Numbered from the stretch's first letter, positions 42,424 to 50,961 are shown. The stretch is DNA of 64,000 nucleotides from Haladaptatus sp. DYF46 (GCF_021083305.1 NZ_JAJFAY010000001.1:1116001-1180000); one strand, 5' to 3'. Notes: generated from the letters alone by a model not told the origin. Made by a program: numbers and translations.

Positions 42424-43206
42424 ATGGCCAACGTGTTGGAGGACAAACGGACCGCAACCCGGTTTCGCATCCTCGCCGAAATCGCGGACCGTCAACCGGC
42501 GGTGAGCCAGGGCGAAATCGCCGAGGCCGTCGGTGTCACGAGTCAGGCCGTCAGCGAGTACATTCGCGGCCTCGTGGACGACGGTCTCGTGACGAAGGAA
42601 GGGCGCTCGCGCTATCGGGCGACGAAGGAGGGCGTCGATTGGCTTCTCCAGTCCGCGACGGACGTCCGCCGGTTTGCGGACCACGTGACGGACGACATCC
42701 TCGGCAACGTCGGGGAGGACGCGGCCATCGCACGCACCGATATCGAGGCGGGAACGACCGTCTCGCTCTCGCTCGAAGGCGGTCTCCTCCACGCGACGCC
42801 GGGAGATGCGGGACCCGCGACGGGCATCGCCACGACCGACGCGGAGGAGGGAACGGACGTCGGCGTCACCGAGTTCGAGGGCATCATCGACCTCGAACCG
42901 GGTCGGGTGACGGTGTATCAGGTACCGCCGGTTCGTTCGGGCGGCAGTCGGACGGTGGACTCGGACGCGCTGGCGGCCGCGTTCGAGGACGGTCCGGTGC
43001 TCGCTGCGACGGGCGTCGAAGCCGTCGTGGCCCTCCGGTCCGCGGGGCTTGACCCCGACACGACGTTCGCGCCGGGGGAGGTGGCCGCCGAGGCGGCGGA
43101 ACGCGGCTTGGACGTCGTCATCGTCGCAACCTCGGACAGCGTGGGACGCGTCACCGACGCGCTGCGCGACGTCGGCGTCGCTTACGAAGTCGCGAACATC
43201 GAGTGA
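42424..43206 (+). CDS. MarR-like winged-helix transcriptional regulator
   Basis: A 260-residue protein. Residues ~8-70 are a winged helix (RFRILAEIADRQPAVSQGEI, then AVGVTSQAVSEYIRGLVDDGL as recognition helix and wing, in two adjacent segments). The remaining ~185 residues form a Gly/Thr-rich ligand-binding-like domain with repeated beta segments (TTVSLSLEGGLLHATPGDA, GRVTVYQVPP) and a Rossmann-like end (VVIVATSDSVGRV). It is divergent from archaeosortase and may regulate it or itself. The regulated signal is unknown. The ATG at 42424 is fixed by the promoter position. Confidence 0.85.
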   Translation: MANVLEDKRTATRFRILAEIADRQPAVSQGEIAEAVGVTSQAVSEYIRGLVDDGLVTKEGRSRYRATKEGVDWLLQSATDVRRFADHVTDDILGNVGEDAAIARTDIEAGTTVSLSLEGGLLHATPGDAGPATGIATTDAEEGTDVGVTEFEGIIDLEPGRVTVYQVPPVRSGGSRTVDSDALAAAFEDGPVLAATGVEAVVALRSAGLDPDTTFAPGEVAAEAAERGLDVVIVATSDSVGRVTDALRDVGVAYEVANIE

Positions 43207-43207
43207 C

Positions 43208-43774
43208 TCAGCTACAGTGGTTCTTGGCGGTCGTGTACGCCTCCCGAACCCGCTGGAACTCCTCGCGTGAGCCGCCGTGGTCGGGATGCACGTCCTTCAC
43301 CTTCTCACGGTAGGCCGTTTTGACCTCCGAGAGCGTCGCGCCCGTCGGCACGCCGAGGATGGCGAACGCGGCCTGCTTCGTATCCACGTCCTCCTCCTGT
43401 TCCAAGGTCGGCGTTTCGAAGGGGAGTCGGTCCCCAAGGTGATAGCCCGGCATCTCGTGTTCCACGAGCACGGCGTAGGTCGGCGACTTCTCGATTCGGA
43501 AGAAAGCGCGGGCGTCGAACGTGATGGCCACGTCCCGTTCGGGGAGATAAAACGCGACGTGCTGCCCCTCGACGAAGTGGTCCTCGGCGAAGTTCTCGCC
43601 GATGGCGCGGAGGTACTGGCGGATTTCGATACGCCGTCGTCCCTCCCCGAAGATGTAGGTGGCGTTCGTGGATTGTGGCGTCGGAAACAGCCGAACGCCG
43701 ACGACGAAGATGCCGGCAATGACGACTGCGACGGCTAGCGTTAGCCACAATCCGAGGACCAACCACTCGGGCAT
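43208..43774 (-). CDS. Membrane-anchored J-domain protein
   Basis: A 188-residue protein. Residues 5-27 are a single membrane helix; 40-115 form a beta-rich soluble domain (IFGEGRRRIEIRQYLRAIGE, VAFYLPERDVAITFDAR); residues ~133-185 are a J domain with the HPD motif at 163-165 (KVKDVHPDHGG). It should recruit and stimulate DnaK at the membrane. The ATG at 43774 is supported by a TATA-like GATTTGATT about 25-30 nt upstream. It is convergent with the MarR-like gene, stops 1 nt apart. Confidence 0.85.
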   Translation of the reverse strand: MPEWLVLGLWLTLAVAVVIAGIFVVGVRLFPTPQSTNATYIFGEGRRRIEIRQYLRAIGENFAEDHFVEGQHVAFYLPERDVAITFDARAFFRIEKSPTYAVLVEHEMPGYHLGDRLPFETPTLEQEEDVDTKQAAFAILGVPTGATLSEVKTAYREKVKDVHPDHGGSREEFQRVREAYTTAKNHCS

Positions 43775-43957
43775 GCTGTCTCTGTAGGGCACGAACGGTA
43801 ATCAAATCCCCGCCGGACGGGAAATATCTCGGGAGGCTGCCTCGAATCGGGAAGAGACTGTCCTGACTGCGAATCGCAAATCGAATGCCGACGACATATT
43901 TCATATGGTTGTTAATTGAAATAAAAACTCGCTGGGTGGCAAACTTAATACCCTTGG

Positions 43958-43969
43958 TTATAATATATG
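43958..43969 (+). promoter_or_regulatory. TATA box of the HTH membrane protein gene
   Basis: TTATAATATATG lies 45-56 nt before the ATG at 44014 within the most AT-rich stretch nearby. A leader of about 20 nt would result. Confidence 0.5.
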
Positions 43970-44013
43970 TGCGTGTACCGGACGCAAGGATAACCCATGT
44001 TTGGCTCCAAGCA

Positions 44014-44541
44014 ATGAAACTGACCGAACCGGAGACGAGAGGGGAACTCGACGAGAGTCAGATCCACAACGTCTTGCGGAACGAACGACGGCGTGAGACG
44101 ATTCGCTACCTCCGTCAATCGGGGGATTCACTAGGGGTCGATGACCTCGCCGAGCATATCGCCACCGTCGAAACCGGCGAGTCCCCGCCCCCACGAAACG
44201 TCAGAAAGAGCGTTTACGTTTCGCTTCACCAAACCCACCTCCCGAAACTCGACGACCTCGGCATTATCGATTACGACCAGCGGTCGAAGGAATTAAGCCT
44301 CGAAGACCAAGCGCGGCAGGTCGAGGTGTATATGGAAGTCGTCCCGAAACACGACGTCTCGTGGGCGGCGTACTACCTGGGACTCGGCGTACTGGAGTTC
44401 ATCGTTCTGTTCGCGGCGAAACTCCACCTCTTTTCGATACACATGCTCGATTTCGAATTCTGGACGTGGTTCTTCCTCACGTTCTTCCTCGTCTCGGCCG
44501 TGTATCACATCTACAACGGACAGGAGCGCTCGCTGTTCTGA
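44014..44541 (+). CDS. Predicted transcription regulator with a winged-helix and a membrane domain (DUF7344-like)
   Basis: A 175-residue protein. The N-terminal ~95 residues look like a winged helix of the haloarchaeal DUF7344 type (LRNERRRETIRYLRQSG, then VYVSLHQTHLPKLDDLGIID). Two membrane helices follow at about 113-132 and 142-160. A DNA-binding domain tethered to the membrane suggests one-component sensing at the membrane; the target is unknown. ATG at 44014 chosen because the upstream frame extension is Val/Ile-rich and lies in the promoter region. Confidence 0.75.
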   Translation: MKLTEPETRGELDESQIHNVLRNERRRETIRYLRQSGDSLGVDDLAEHIATVETGESPPPRNVRKSVYVSLHQTHLPKLDDLGIIDYDQRSKELSLEDQARQVEVYMEVVPKHDVSWAAYYLGLGVLEFIVLFAAKLHLFSIHMLDFEFWTWFFLTFFLVSAVYHIYNGQERSLF

Positions 44542-44559
44542 CCGTAAAAGCGGTCCCGC

Positions 44560-45318
44560 CTAGCCGATGTACCGAAGGTCGTCGTCTGACGCCATCGGCG
44601 CCTGCTGAGACTCCATCTCCTCTATCTTGTTGACGACCTCTTCCATCTCCTCGGCGCGGTCTTCGAGCGAACTGAAATCGACCTCGAAGTCGAGAACGTT
44701 CTGGAGGACTTCGAGCACCGCCTGTGCGCTTTTGGGGTCCACGAGGTAGCCGCTCGTCTCGCCCATCAGGCACGTCGCCTCGATTCCGCGTCGGCCGCCG
44801 AGACCGAGGAGCAGACCACTGGTTCCGACGATGCCGCCCGCAGGTTCGTCCTCGCGGAACTCGACGCCCGCCTCCTCCAGTTCGTCCACGAACTCCGTCG
44901 TCGCCGCCGCGCCCAACACCGCGTACTCCTCGATGAGTTCGCCGGTCGGAACGCCGCCGAGCGCGAAGACCTGTTCGACGCCGAACTCCTCCGCTACGTC
45001 CAGGAACGCGTTCGTCAGCCGATAGTGGCCGACGTTGTCCTGTGCCTGATAGTCCCCCGTCAGAACGAGAACGTCCTGATCGTCGAGCGTCAGGGCGTGG
45101 AGTTCGATGCAGACCAGCGACGCGGTGCCGTCGTCACCGACGCTTACCTGCGGCGGGAGAAATTCCGAGTACACCCGTCGAACGAGTTCGCTCTCCTTCT
45201 CTTCGAGCAGGTGCTCGGCGACGAGTTTGCCGACGTGACCGACCCCCGGCAATCCCTCGATGAGGACGGGGGATTCCAGATCCGGGTTTGCGACGATTTC
45301 GATGTCGATTTCGTCCAT
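44560..45318 (-). CDS. PAC2 family protein (proteasome assembly chaperone-like)
   Basis: A 252-residue protein with the PAC2 fold: VLIEGLPGVGHVGKLVAEHL near 16-35, YQAQDNVGHYRLTNAFLDVA and GGVPTGELIEEYAVLG as conserved blocks. A coiled-coil-like C-terminus (EVDFSSLEDRAEEMEEVVNK) follows. Archaeal homologues (PbaB) chaperone proteasome-like complexes; the present role is a family-based inference. It is last in the translation cluster rpl44e-rps27e-aIF2alpha-nop10, a linkage usual in haloarchaea. Confidence 0.9.
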   Translation of the reverse strand: MDEIDIEIVANPDLESPVLIEGLPGVGHVGKLVAEHLLEEKESELVRRVYSEFLPPQVSVGDDGTASLVCIELHALTLDDQDVLVLTGDYQAQDNVGHYRLTNAFLDVAEEFGVEQVFALGGVPTGELIEEYAVLGAAATTEFVDELEEAGVEFREDEPAGGIVGTSGLLLGLGGRRGIEATCLMGETSGYLVDPKSAQAVLEVLQNVLDFEVDFSSLEDRAEEMEEVVNKIEEMESQQAPMASDDDLRYIG

Positions 45319-45323
45319 GTTCC

Positions 45324-45506
45324 TTATTCGTGGGCGCGCCGCTTAAGTGCGCGTCGGTACTCCCCGTACGGGTCGTTCGGGTCGAACGGCGCGGGCGCAC
45401 TGTTTACGGCCTTCGCTCCACAGTCAGGACACGTCGCAGAAAGGGTGTACACCGGGCGGTCGTGTTCCGCCTTCCACGCGGAACACACCCGGATGTCCGA
45501 TTTCAT
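45324..45506 (-). CDS. rRNA pseudouridylation/H/ACA protein Nop10
   Basis: A 60-residue protein beginning [11 protein letters not shown], with a zinc ribbon pair CPDC near 26-29 (the first half retains only the Cys in IRVC). The C-terminal [17 protein letters not shown] is the conserved Nop10 tail that contacts Cbf5 and guide RNA. It is part of the H/ACA RNP for rRNA pseudouridylation. It overlaps aIF2-alpha by 4 nt and PAC2 follows after 5 nt. Confidence 0.92.
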   Translation of the reverse strand: MKSDIRVCSAWKAEHDRPVYTLSATCPDCGAKAVNSAPAPFDPNDPYGEYRRALKRRAHE

Positions 45507-46303
45507 TCGTCGTCGGTGTGGCGTTCGCGGTGGAAGTCCGCGCTTCCGTCGGTGCCTTCCATCGCGACTTCCGCACGGCGGACGCTCTCTTCGAGCTGCG
45601 CTTCCGCCGTCTTGTAGTTCGGTGCCTTGACGCGAACCCGATACTCGGGCGCACCGACGTAGGTCACGTCGAGTTCCACTTCGTCGGGAATGTCGCCGTT
45701 TCCTTCCGCGGCTTCGAGCGCGGCCTTGATGCCGTCGACGCCGTCTTTCCCCGGGTTACGGAGGTCGACGTAGCCGGTGACGGTGACGTAGGGAACCGAG
45801 ACGTTCTCGCGGGCGGTTTCGACCAACTGCTCGACCTCTTCGTCTTCGAGGTCGGTACCGTCGAGCGCTTCGGGACCGTGAATCGCCGCCTGCTCGAAGC
45901 CGTCGTAGATGCTGCCGAACTCGGCCAGGAGTTCGTTTGCGACATGGGTGTACTGTTCGTCGCCCATGTCCTCGCCGAAGGCGAGCGACATCCACTTGTC
46001 GGCCTTCTGCTCGTTCTTCCAGTCCTGTATCTTGTCGCTGTGCTGATGTTCGTTGACGTCCTTGATGGAGAGGTCTATCTGCTGTGACCCCTCGTCCACG
46101 TCGAGAACCTTACAGACGACGGTCTGTCCGGTGCTGACGTGGTCGCGGACGTTCTTGATCCAGCCACTGGCGACCTCGCTGACGTGGACGAGCCCACGCT
46201 TGTCCTCGTACTCTTCGAGGTCGATGAAGACCCCGAAGTCCTCTATCTCGTCGACCTTACCGACGACGAGTTCGCCAGTGTCGGGCCAGCCACTGTATTT
46301 CAT
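45503..46303 (-). CDS. Translation initiation factor 2 subunit alpha
   Basis: A 266-residue aIF2-alpha. The N-terminal S1 OB fold ([20 protein letters not shown] near 9-28, [20 protein letters not shown]) binds RNA; the middle is helical and the C-terminal alpha/beta domain (from ~185) binds aIF2-gamma. It delivers initiator Met-tRNA with the beta and gamma subunits. It overlaps rps27e and nop10 by 4 nt each. The C-terminus carries a ~12-residue acidic tail. Confidence 0.95.
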   Translation of the reverse strand: MKYSGWPDTGELVVGKVDEIEDFGVFIDLEEYEDKRGLVHVSEVASGWIKNVRDHVSTGQTVVCKVLDVDEGSQQIDLSIKDVNEHQHSDKIQDWKNEQKADKWMSLAFGEDMGDEQYTHVANELLAEFGSIYDGFEQAAIHGPEALDGTDLEDEEVEQLVETARENVSVPYVTVTGYVDLRNPGKDGVDGIKAALEAAEGNGDIPDEVELDVTYVGAPEYRVRVKAPNYKTAEAQLEESVRRAEVAMEGTDGSADFHRERHTDDE

Positions 46304-46473
46304 CGGGATGCTATTGTTTCGACGACGTCACCATCGATTTCGGCCTTGCCGCCGGTCGGCGTGGCGAGTTTGTGACCGCAGACGACGCAGTTGACTTCGC
46401 TCGCCGCCTTTCCGAAGACGGTCTGTTCGTTCTCACAGTCCGGACACTGCACTTTGTAAAAGTTTCCTGCCAT
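46300..46473 (-). CDS. 30S ribosomal protein S27e
   Basis: A 57-residue zinc-ribbon ribosomal protein beginning [20 protein letters not shown], with a second zinc pair C-V-V-C near 31-34 and a C-terminus [13 protein letters not shown]. Its stop overlaps the aIF2-alpha start by 4 nt and it starts 3 nt after the rpl44e stop. Both neighbours and the Cys pairs make the identification firm despite the small size. Confidence 0.93.
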   Translation of the reverse strand: MAGNFYKVQCPDCENEQTVFGKAASEVNCVVCGHKLATPTGGKAEIDGDVVETIASR

Positions 46474-46476
46474 GGT

Positions 46477-46758
46477 TTACTCCTGGAATTCGAGTCGGCC
46501 AGCGCGCCACCCGGGACGGAGGTGTGCTTTGCCACACTCGCTGCAACGGTACTTCAAGTCGGTCTTCTTCGTCGGTTTGTCCCCACCGGGAACCTTCGAG
46601 AAACCGCCGGCGTTACCGATGACGGCTTTGCCGCGTTTCTGCTGGCGAGCGTCCCACTTCATGCCGGTTCGTCGGCCGGTGCGGACCTTCTCGACTTCGT
46701 GTTCGTGGTGCGAGTGACAGTGCGGGCAGTACGTGTTAAATCGACGTGGCATCTGCAT
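46477..46758 (-). CDS. 50S ribosomal protein L44e
   Basis: A 93-residue zinc-binding ribosomal protein. The first pair is CPHC near 11-14, the second CSEC near 72-75. The conserved basic middle, [20 protein letters not shown], binds 23S rRNA at the E site. A Met at position 3 (46752) is an equally good start. A TATA-like GGGTTTTAAG precedes it by 33-45 nt. First gene of the translation cluster. Confidence 0.95.
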   Translation of the reverse strand: MQMPRRFNTYCPHCHSHHEHEVEKVRTGRRTGMKWDARQQKRGKAVIGNAGGFSKVPGGDKPTKKTDLKYRCSECGKAHLRPGWRAGRLEFQE

Positions 46759-46896
46759 AGATATCGACCTTACGGAGAAATTGCGCGCGGGGACTTAAAA
46801 CCCGTTTGGTTTCCACCTCGGCCGGGCGAGGGCGGATATATAGCGCCACCCATGCGAATGTTTTATTCAATTACTCAAATAAAAAATTTGAAGTTG

Positions 46897-46905
46897 TATT
46901 ATAAT
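46897..46905 (+). promoter_or_regulatory. TATA box of the Tat-exported hydrolase gene
   Basis: TATTATAAT lies 21-29 nt before the ATG at 46926, in a ~50-nt AT-rich stretch. Consistent with a leaderless transcript. Confidence 0.55.
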
Positions 46906-46925
46906 GAATCATAGATTGGAGAACC

Positions 46926-47828
46926 ATGATAAACATCGATCGACGGCGACTTCTCAAGGGAAGCGCAGCGACGGCGGCCGGACTCACGATTCTCGGTGCC
47001 GGAACGGTGAGCGCGGAACGGTACGGAATTCCCATCGTTTCGACGCGGGGCCACTTCAACGACGACGGCAGCCTCACCGCGGGACACACGCAAACGGGCT
47101 ACGACACGACGGGCGACGTACCGGGCGTCGATGCCGCGTGCGTGGACGAACTGACCGTCTTCATCCACGGGTGGCACAAGACAGGGGACACGCCCGAGCA
47201 GAACGCGAAGGACAAGTTCCTCTCGGCCAAGAACAACCTCGAAGCCGCGGGCTACGGCGGGGCGCTCGTCGGCTATTCGTGGGACAACGACGCGGGCGGC
47301 GGTGCCGACTACGGGTGGGGTGAAGCCCAGACCGTCGCACAGAACAACGGCGTCAAACTCGCGCAGTTCGCCGTGGACCTCAAATACTACTGCCCCGACG
47401 TGACGCTTCGATTCGCCAGCCACTCGCTCGGCGCGCAGGTGCTCCTGAGTTCGCTCCGCTCGCTCGACGTGACCTCGTGGTGGACCGACCGGGGCTACGC
47501 CGTGGACTCCGTTCACATGCTCGGGGCGGCACAGGACAACGAGGCTCCGACCACGGAGTGGATGGACACCTACAACGCCATCGCGAACCAGACGACGGCG
47601 ACGTTCAACTACCACAACACCGCCGACGACGTGCTCCAGTGGGTGTACAACACCATCGAGTTCGACCAAGCGCTCGGCGAGACGGGGTACGAGGACGGCA
47701 ACACGCCCGCCCCGAACTACGTGGAGTACGATGCGACGTCCCAAGTCGGCGACGACCACTCGAACTACCTCGACACGCTCGGCGACGAGATGGTCTATCA
47801 CATGGACAACGCCTCGTACTACGTTTAA
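46926..47828 (+). CDS. Tat-exported alpha/beta-hydrolase, lipase-like
   Basis: A 300-residue secreted protein. The signal peptide is twin-arginine (DRRRLLKGSAATAAG) with a cleavage-like VSA-ER site near 30. The mature part has an oxyanion-type FIHGWHKTG near 79-87, and FASHSLGAQV holding the candidate nucleophile S167 in an S-H-S-L-G form instead of the usual G-x-S-x-G. DDHSNYLDTLG near the C-terminus may supply the catalytic His. No Cys pairs for disulfides are obvious. It probably acts outside the cell on an ester or lipid; substrate unknown. Confidence 0.82.
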   Translation: MINIDRRRLLKGSAATAAGLTILGAGTVSAERYGIPIVSTRGHFNDDGSLTAGHTQTGYDTTGDVPGVDAACVDELTVFIHGWHKTGDTPEQNAKDKFLSAKNNLEAAGYGGALVGYSWDNDAGGGADYGWGEAQTVAQNNGVKLAQFAVDLKYYCPDVTLRFASHSLGAQVLLSSLRSLDVTSWWTDRGYAVDSVHMLGAAQDNEAPTTEWMDTYNAIANQTTATFNYHNTADDVLQWVYNTIEFDQALGETGYEDGNTPAPNYVEYDATSQVGDDHSNYLDTLGDEMVYHMDNASYYV

Positions 47829-47901
47829 CGAGGGGTGACGCGGGGCGGGGCGAAAAGGCGGTTGCGAAGCGCTTAATTGACCGCCTTACAAATCGCAACG
47901 T

Positions 47902-48168
47902 ATGAAGCGGCTCATCATCCACGGGGACCCCGGCATCCGAAAGAACGCCATCATCGACTACGACGACGAGGAGCAGGTCTGTTTCTCCATCAGCCGTCAG
48001 GGCGACTGGCACGGTCCGGACGAACCCCAACTGTGGTGCGTCATCGGCCGCGAGGAGGAGCGCGGCGACTTCGAGCGCCGAAACTACGTCCCCCACTGGC
48101 TCGACACCGAATCCATCGACGCCGGCGCGGTCGAGGTCGTCAAGCACGCAGACGATCTCGCCGTCTAA
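47902..48168 (+). CDS. HAH_0734 family small protein of unknown function
   Basis: An 88-residue acidic protein beginning MKRLIIHGDPGIRKNAIIDYD, with the conserved QGDWHGPDEPQLWCVIG block in the middle. I recall this as the haloarchaeal HAH_0734 family. No catalytic motif is evident. A TATA-like GCTTAATTG is located 24-32 nt upstream, supporting the ATG. It appears monocistronic. Confidence 0.85.
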   Translation: MKRLIIHGDPGIRKNAIIDYDDEEQVCFSISRQGDWHGPDEPQLWCVIGREEERGDFERRNYVPHWLDTESIDAGAVEVVKHADDLAV

Positions 48169-48505
48169 GCTACGTCATCTCGAACTCTCCCGTTTTCCCT
48201 CTCGTACCCGATGAGCCATGCCTCCCGGGAACGTTTCAACGACGCCTCGTTCGACCCCGAAAATCGCCCACCCGAAATCGCGAAAAGTGCAGGACGGTAC
48301 CGATGTGCAAGCGCGAACGTGTCACGGTTGCACGAACTGTCAGTTTCCCGCCGAACAGGTCGGTTTTGAAAAATAATTACGAATACGTCGGCGTCGAACT
48401 GCCCACCCGTCCAGAATTTCGGGATCGTATCGGCTGAAATTTCTCCCAATCGGCTCGAAACCGAAAGGAGTGGCTTTCTTAACCGCACCACTCGTACGTT
48501 CTCCC
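48169..48505. other. Intergenic region upstream of the thiolase gene
   Basis: A 337-nt stretch. An AT-rich island near 48364-48386 and a TATA-like TTTCTTAACC at 48474-48483, 23-32 nt before the thiolase ATG, are the only notable features. The open frame on the minus strand here has low-quality composition and no start context, so I see no gene. Confidence 0.5.
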
Positions 48506-49672
48506 ATGACAGGCGTTCGGATCGCGGGAGTCGGACTGACTCACTTCGGGAAGCATCCCGAACGGACCGGCAGGGACCTCTTCGCCGAAGCGAGCGACGG
48601 CGCGTTCGCCGACGCGGAGGTGCCCCGTGAGGACGTAGAAGCGCTCCACTACGGGAACTTCATGGGCGAATTGGCCGAGCATCAGGGCCACCAAGGACCG
48701 CTCATGGCCGAAGCCGCGGGGGTTCTCGCACCCGCGACGCGCTACGAGAGCGCGTGTGCGTCCAGCGGCGTCGCGATTCGACAGGCGGTCAAGGACGTCC
48801 GAAACGGCGAAGCGGACGTCCTCCTCGTCGGCGGCGCGGAGCGCATGAACAACCTCGGAACGGCGAAGACGACCGAAGCCCTCGCCATCGCGGCCGACGA
48901 CCTCTACGAGGTTCGCGCAGGGATGACGTTCCCCGGCGCGTACGCGCTGATGGCACAGGCCTACTTCGAGGGGTACGGCGGGTCGCGCGAGGATTTGGCC
49001 CACATCGCGGTCAAAAATCACGAGAACGCCGTGCCGAACGAGCACGCCCAGTTCCGGAAGGGAATCGAGGTCGAACAGGCCCTCGACGCGCCGATGATAG
49101 CCGAACCGCTCGGCCTGTTCGACGCGTGCCCGATCACGGACGGGGCGGCCGCGCTCGTCCTCGTCAGCGACGAGTACGCCGAGGAGAACGACCTGTCCGC
49201 GCCGGTTTCGGTGACGGGAACCGGACAGGGCGGCGACCGGATGGCGCTCCAAGGGCGCGAGTACCTGGCCCGCACACCGGCGGCGGAGGAGGCCGCCGAA
49301 GAGGCGTACGCCGAGGCGGGAATCGACGCGAGCGACGTGGACGTAGCCGAGGTCCACGACTGTTTCACCATCGCGGAGGTGCTGGCGCTCGAAGCCCTCG
49401 ACTTCTACGCACCCGGCGAGGCTATCGGCGCGGCGCGACGCGGCGAGACGACGCGGGACGGGGACCGCCCGGTCAACCTCTCCGGCGGCCTGAAGGCCAA
49501 GGGCCACCCGGTCGGGGCGACGGGTGCCAGTCAGATGGTCGAGATGACGCGCATCCTGCGCGGTGACCATCCGAACAGCGACGCCGTGCCGGATGCGAAC
49601 GTCGGCGTGGCGCACAACGCGGGTGGTACCGTCGCGAGCGCGACGGTGCACGTTCTGGAGGTCGGACAATGA
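48506..49672 (+). CDS. Thiolase domain protein (archaeal acetyl-CoA acetyltransferase type)
   Basis: A 388-residue thiolase-fold protein. The nucleophilic C84 is in ESACASSG and the catalytic His in GHPVGATG. The third usual residue, the second Cys, is replaced: HNAGGTVASATVH ends the protein, as in SCP-x-like archaeal thiolases. Together with the DUF35 protein encoded 4 nt into its end, it likely forms the bridged thiolase-DUF35 complex described for archaeal acetoacetyl-CoA/mevalonate entry or for beta-ketothiolysis. The ATG at 48506 is supported by promoter spacing. Confidence 0.9.
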   Translation: MTGVRIAGVGLTHFGKHPERTGRDLFAEASDGAFADAEVPREDVEALHYGNFMGELAEHQGHQGPLMAEAAGVLAPATRYESACASSGVAIRQAVKDVRNGEADVLLVGGAERMNNLGTAKTTEALAIAADDLYEVRAGMTFPGAYALMAQAYFEGYGGSREDLAHIAVKNHENAVPNEHAQFRKGIEVEQALDAPMIAEPLGLFDACPITDGAAALVLVSDEYAEENDLSAPVSVTGTGQGGDRMALQGREYLARTPAAEEAAEEAYAEAGIDASDVDVAEVHDCFTIAEVLALEALDFYAPGEAIGAARRGETTRDGDRPVNLSGGLKAKGHPVGATGASQMVEMTRILRGDHPNSDAVPDANVGVAHNAGGTVASATVHVLEVGQ

Positions 49673-50046
49673 GCGAAAACGCCCACGGCAACACCGGCTA
49701 CGACGAGTGGGTGGACGCCATCGAGACTGGCGACGCGTACTACCTCGAATGCGCGAACGGACACGGGTCGTTGCCGCCGCGCCGAATCTGCCCCGAGTGC
49801 GGCGACACCGACCTCGAAGAAACGCCGCTTCCCGAAACCGGCGAGATCGACACGTACACGGTCGTTCACGTCGCGGCACCGGCGTTCACGGACGACGCGC
49901 CGTACACGACGGCCATCGCTGACTTCGGACCGGTCCGCGTGACGGCGATGGCACCCGACGACGTGGAAGTCGGAGACTCGGTGTCACTGGGAATCGGCGA
50001 ATCGAAAACGAGCGGCGACCGACTACTGCAGTTCGAGTGGCTCTAG
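49669..50046 (+). CDS. Zn-ribbon/OB-fold protein (DUF35)
   Basis: A 125-residue partner of the thiolase. The zinc ribbon has C28 and a second pair CPEC (41-44); GHGSLP follows C28. The C-terminal OB fold (IDTYTVVHVAAPAFT, VRVTAMAPDDVEVGDSV) binds CoA in the known archaeal complex. It overlaps the thiolase by 4 nt and, at its 3' end, the convergent alpha/beta hydrolase gene by 24 nt. Confidence 0.9.
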   Translation: MSENAHGNTGYDEWVDAIETGDAYYLECANGHGSLPPRRICPECGDTDLEETPLPETGEIDTYTVVHVAAPAFTDDAPYTTAIADFGPVRVTAMAPDDVEVGDSVSLGIGESKTSGDRLLQFEWL

Positions 50047-50961
50047 TTCGTCGAACAGCACTTCGAGGAACGGGCCGGGATGTTCGACGTGCGGAAGCAG
50101 TCGCGCCTCGTCGAACACGATGAGGCGCGTATCCCCTTCGTCCGCGAGTTCTTGCCCGCCTTCGAGCGGCGTGACCTTCGCTTCACGTCCCCAGACGAGC
50201 GTCACGGGAACGTCCACGCGGGCGATTTCGTCGCCGAGGTCCGCCTCGGGGTTGAGATAGCCAGAGACGAACGACGCCGGAGCGAAGCGAGCGCCCGGCT
50301 GATGGGCCGTCTGCCACTCGAACTCCACGTCCTTCTCCGTGTACGACGCTTCGCTGTAGTAACCGTCGCGGTCGTTGAACCGTCGAATCGAGCGCTTGCT
50401 GGCGAGCGCGTTGAACAAGGCCGTTCCGACGACAGGCGAGCGAAGCAGCGTGCGGAGCCACGTCCGCCGCTTTCCGGCGTCGTCGGTGGGGCAGATGAGT
50501 TCCAGCCGCGAGAACGCCCCCGTCTCCACCTGCGCGAGGACGGCGTAAGACCCCGTGAGCGAGGAGGCGAGACAGATGGCGTCGTCGGTCATGTCGTCCG
50601 CGAAGTCGACGATGAAGGAGGTGTAGAGTTCGGCGGTGTAGACGACCGGCGGGCGCGACGACCGACCGAATCCGGGCAAGTCGGGAGCGATGACGTGGTA
50701 TTTCTGTGCGAGTTGCTTGAAAATCTGGTCGAACTCCTTGTTCGACGCGGCGGCGTGGACACCGTGGAGAAGGAGCACGTCAGGATTTTCCGGGTCGCCC
50801 GCCTCTGTGTAGGCGACGTCGAACCCGCGCCAGCGGTAGGTCCCCTGAAAGCCCTCCAAAGATGGACCGAGCGGTTCCGCACGCTTCGTGAGCGTTTTAT
50901 TCACCAGTGCGGCGAGTCCGACCCCACTTGCCGTCGCTGTGGCGAGCCGTCGAAGTTTCAT
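50023..50961 (-). CDS. Alpha/beta-fold hydrolase lacking the usual catalytic acid
   Basis: A 312-residue protein. The fold markers are VLLLHGVHA (62-70), APDLPGFGRSSRPP (92-105) and a nucleophile elbow A-S-S-L-T-G (132-137, S134). Where homologues have W-G-x-x-D-x-x-x-P, this protein has WGREAKVTP, so the usual acid is Ala. The His is present in LLPHVEHPGPF. It may use another acid, or have lost activity. A single membrane-like N-terminal helix (residues 7-22) may anchor it. A TATA-like CCGATAAACG lies about 23-32 nt upstream. Confidence 0.82.
   Translation of the reverse strand: MKLRRLATATASGVGLAALVNKTLTKRAEPLGPSLEGFQGTYRWRGFDVAYTEAGDPENPDVLLLHGVHAAASNKEFDQIFKQLAQKYHVIAPDLPGFGRSSRPPVVYTAELYTSFIVDFADDMTDDAICLASSLTGSYAVLAQVETGAFSRLELICPTDDAGKRRTWLRTLLRSPVVGTALFNALASKRSIRRFNDRDGYYSEASYTEKDVEFEWQTAHQPGARFAPASFVSGYLNPEADLGDEIARVDVPVTLVWGREAKVTPLEGGQELADEGDTRLIVFDEARLLPHVEHPGPFLEVLFDELEPLELQ

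Noticed and set aside
48165..48491. A 108-codon minus-strand frame upstream of the thiolase gene.
   Set aside because: Irregular composition and no homology-like features; it covers the thiolase promoter.
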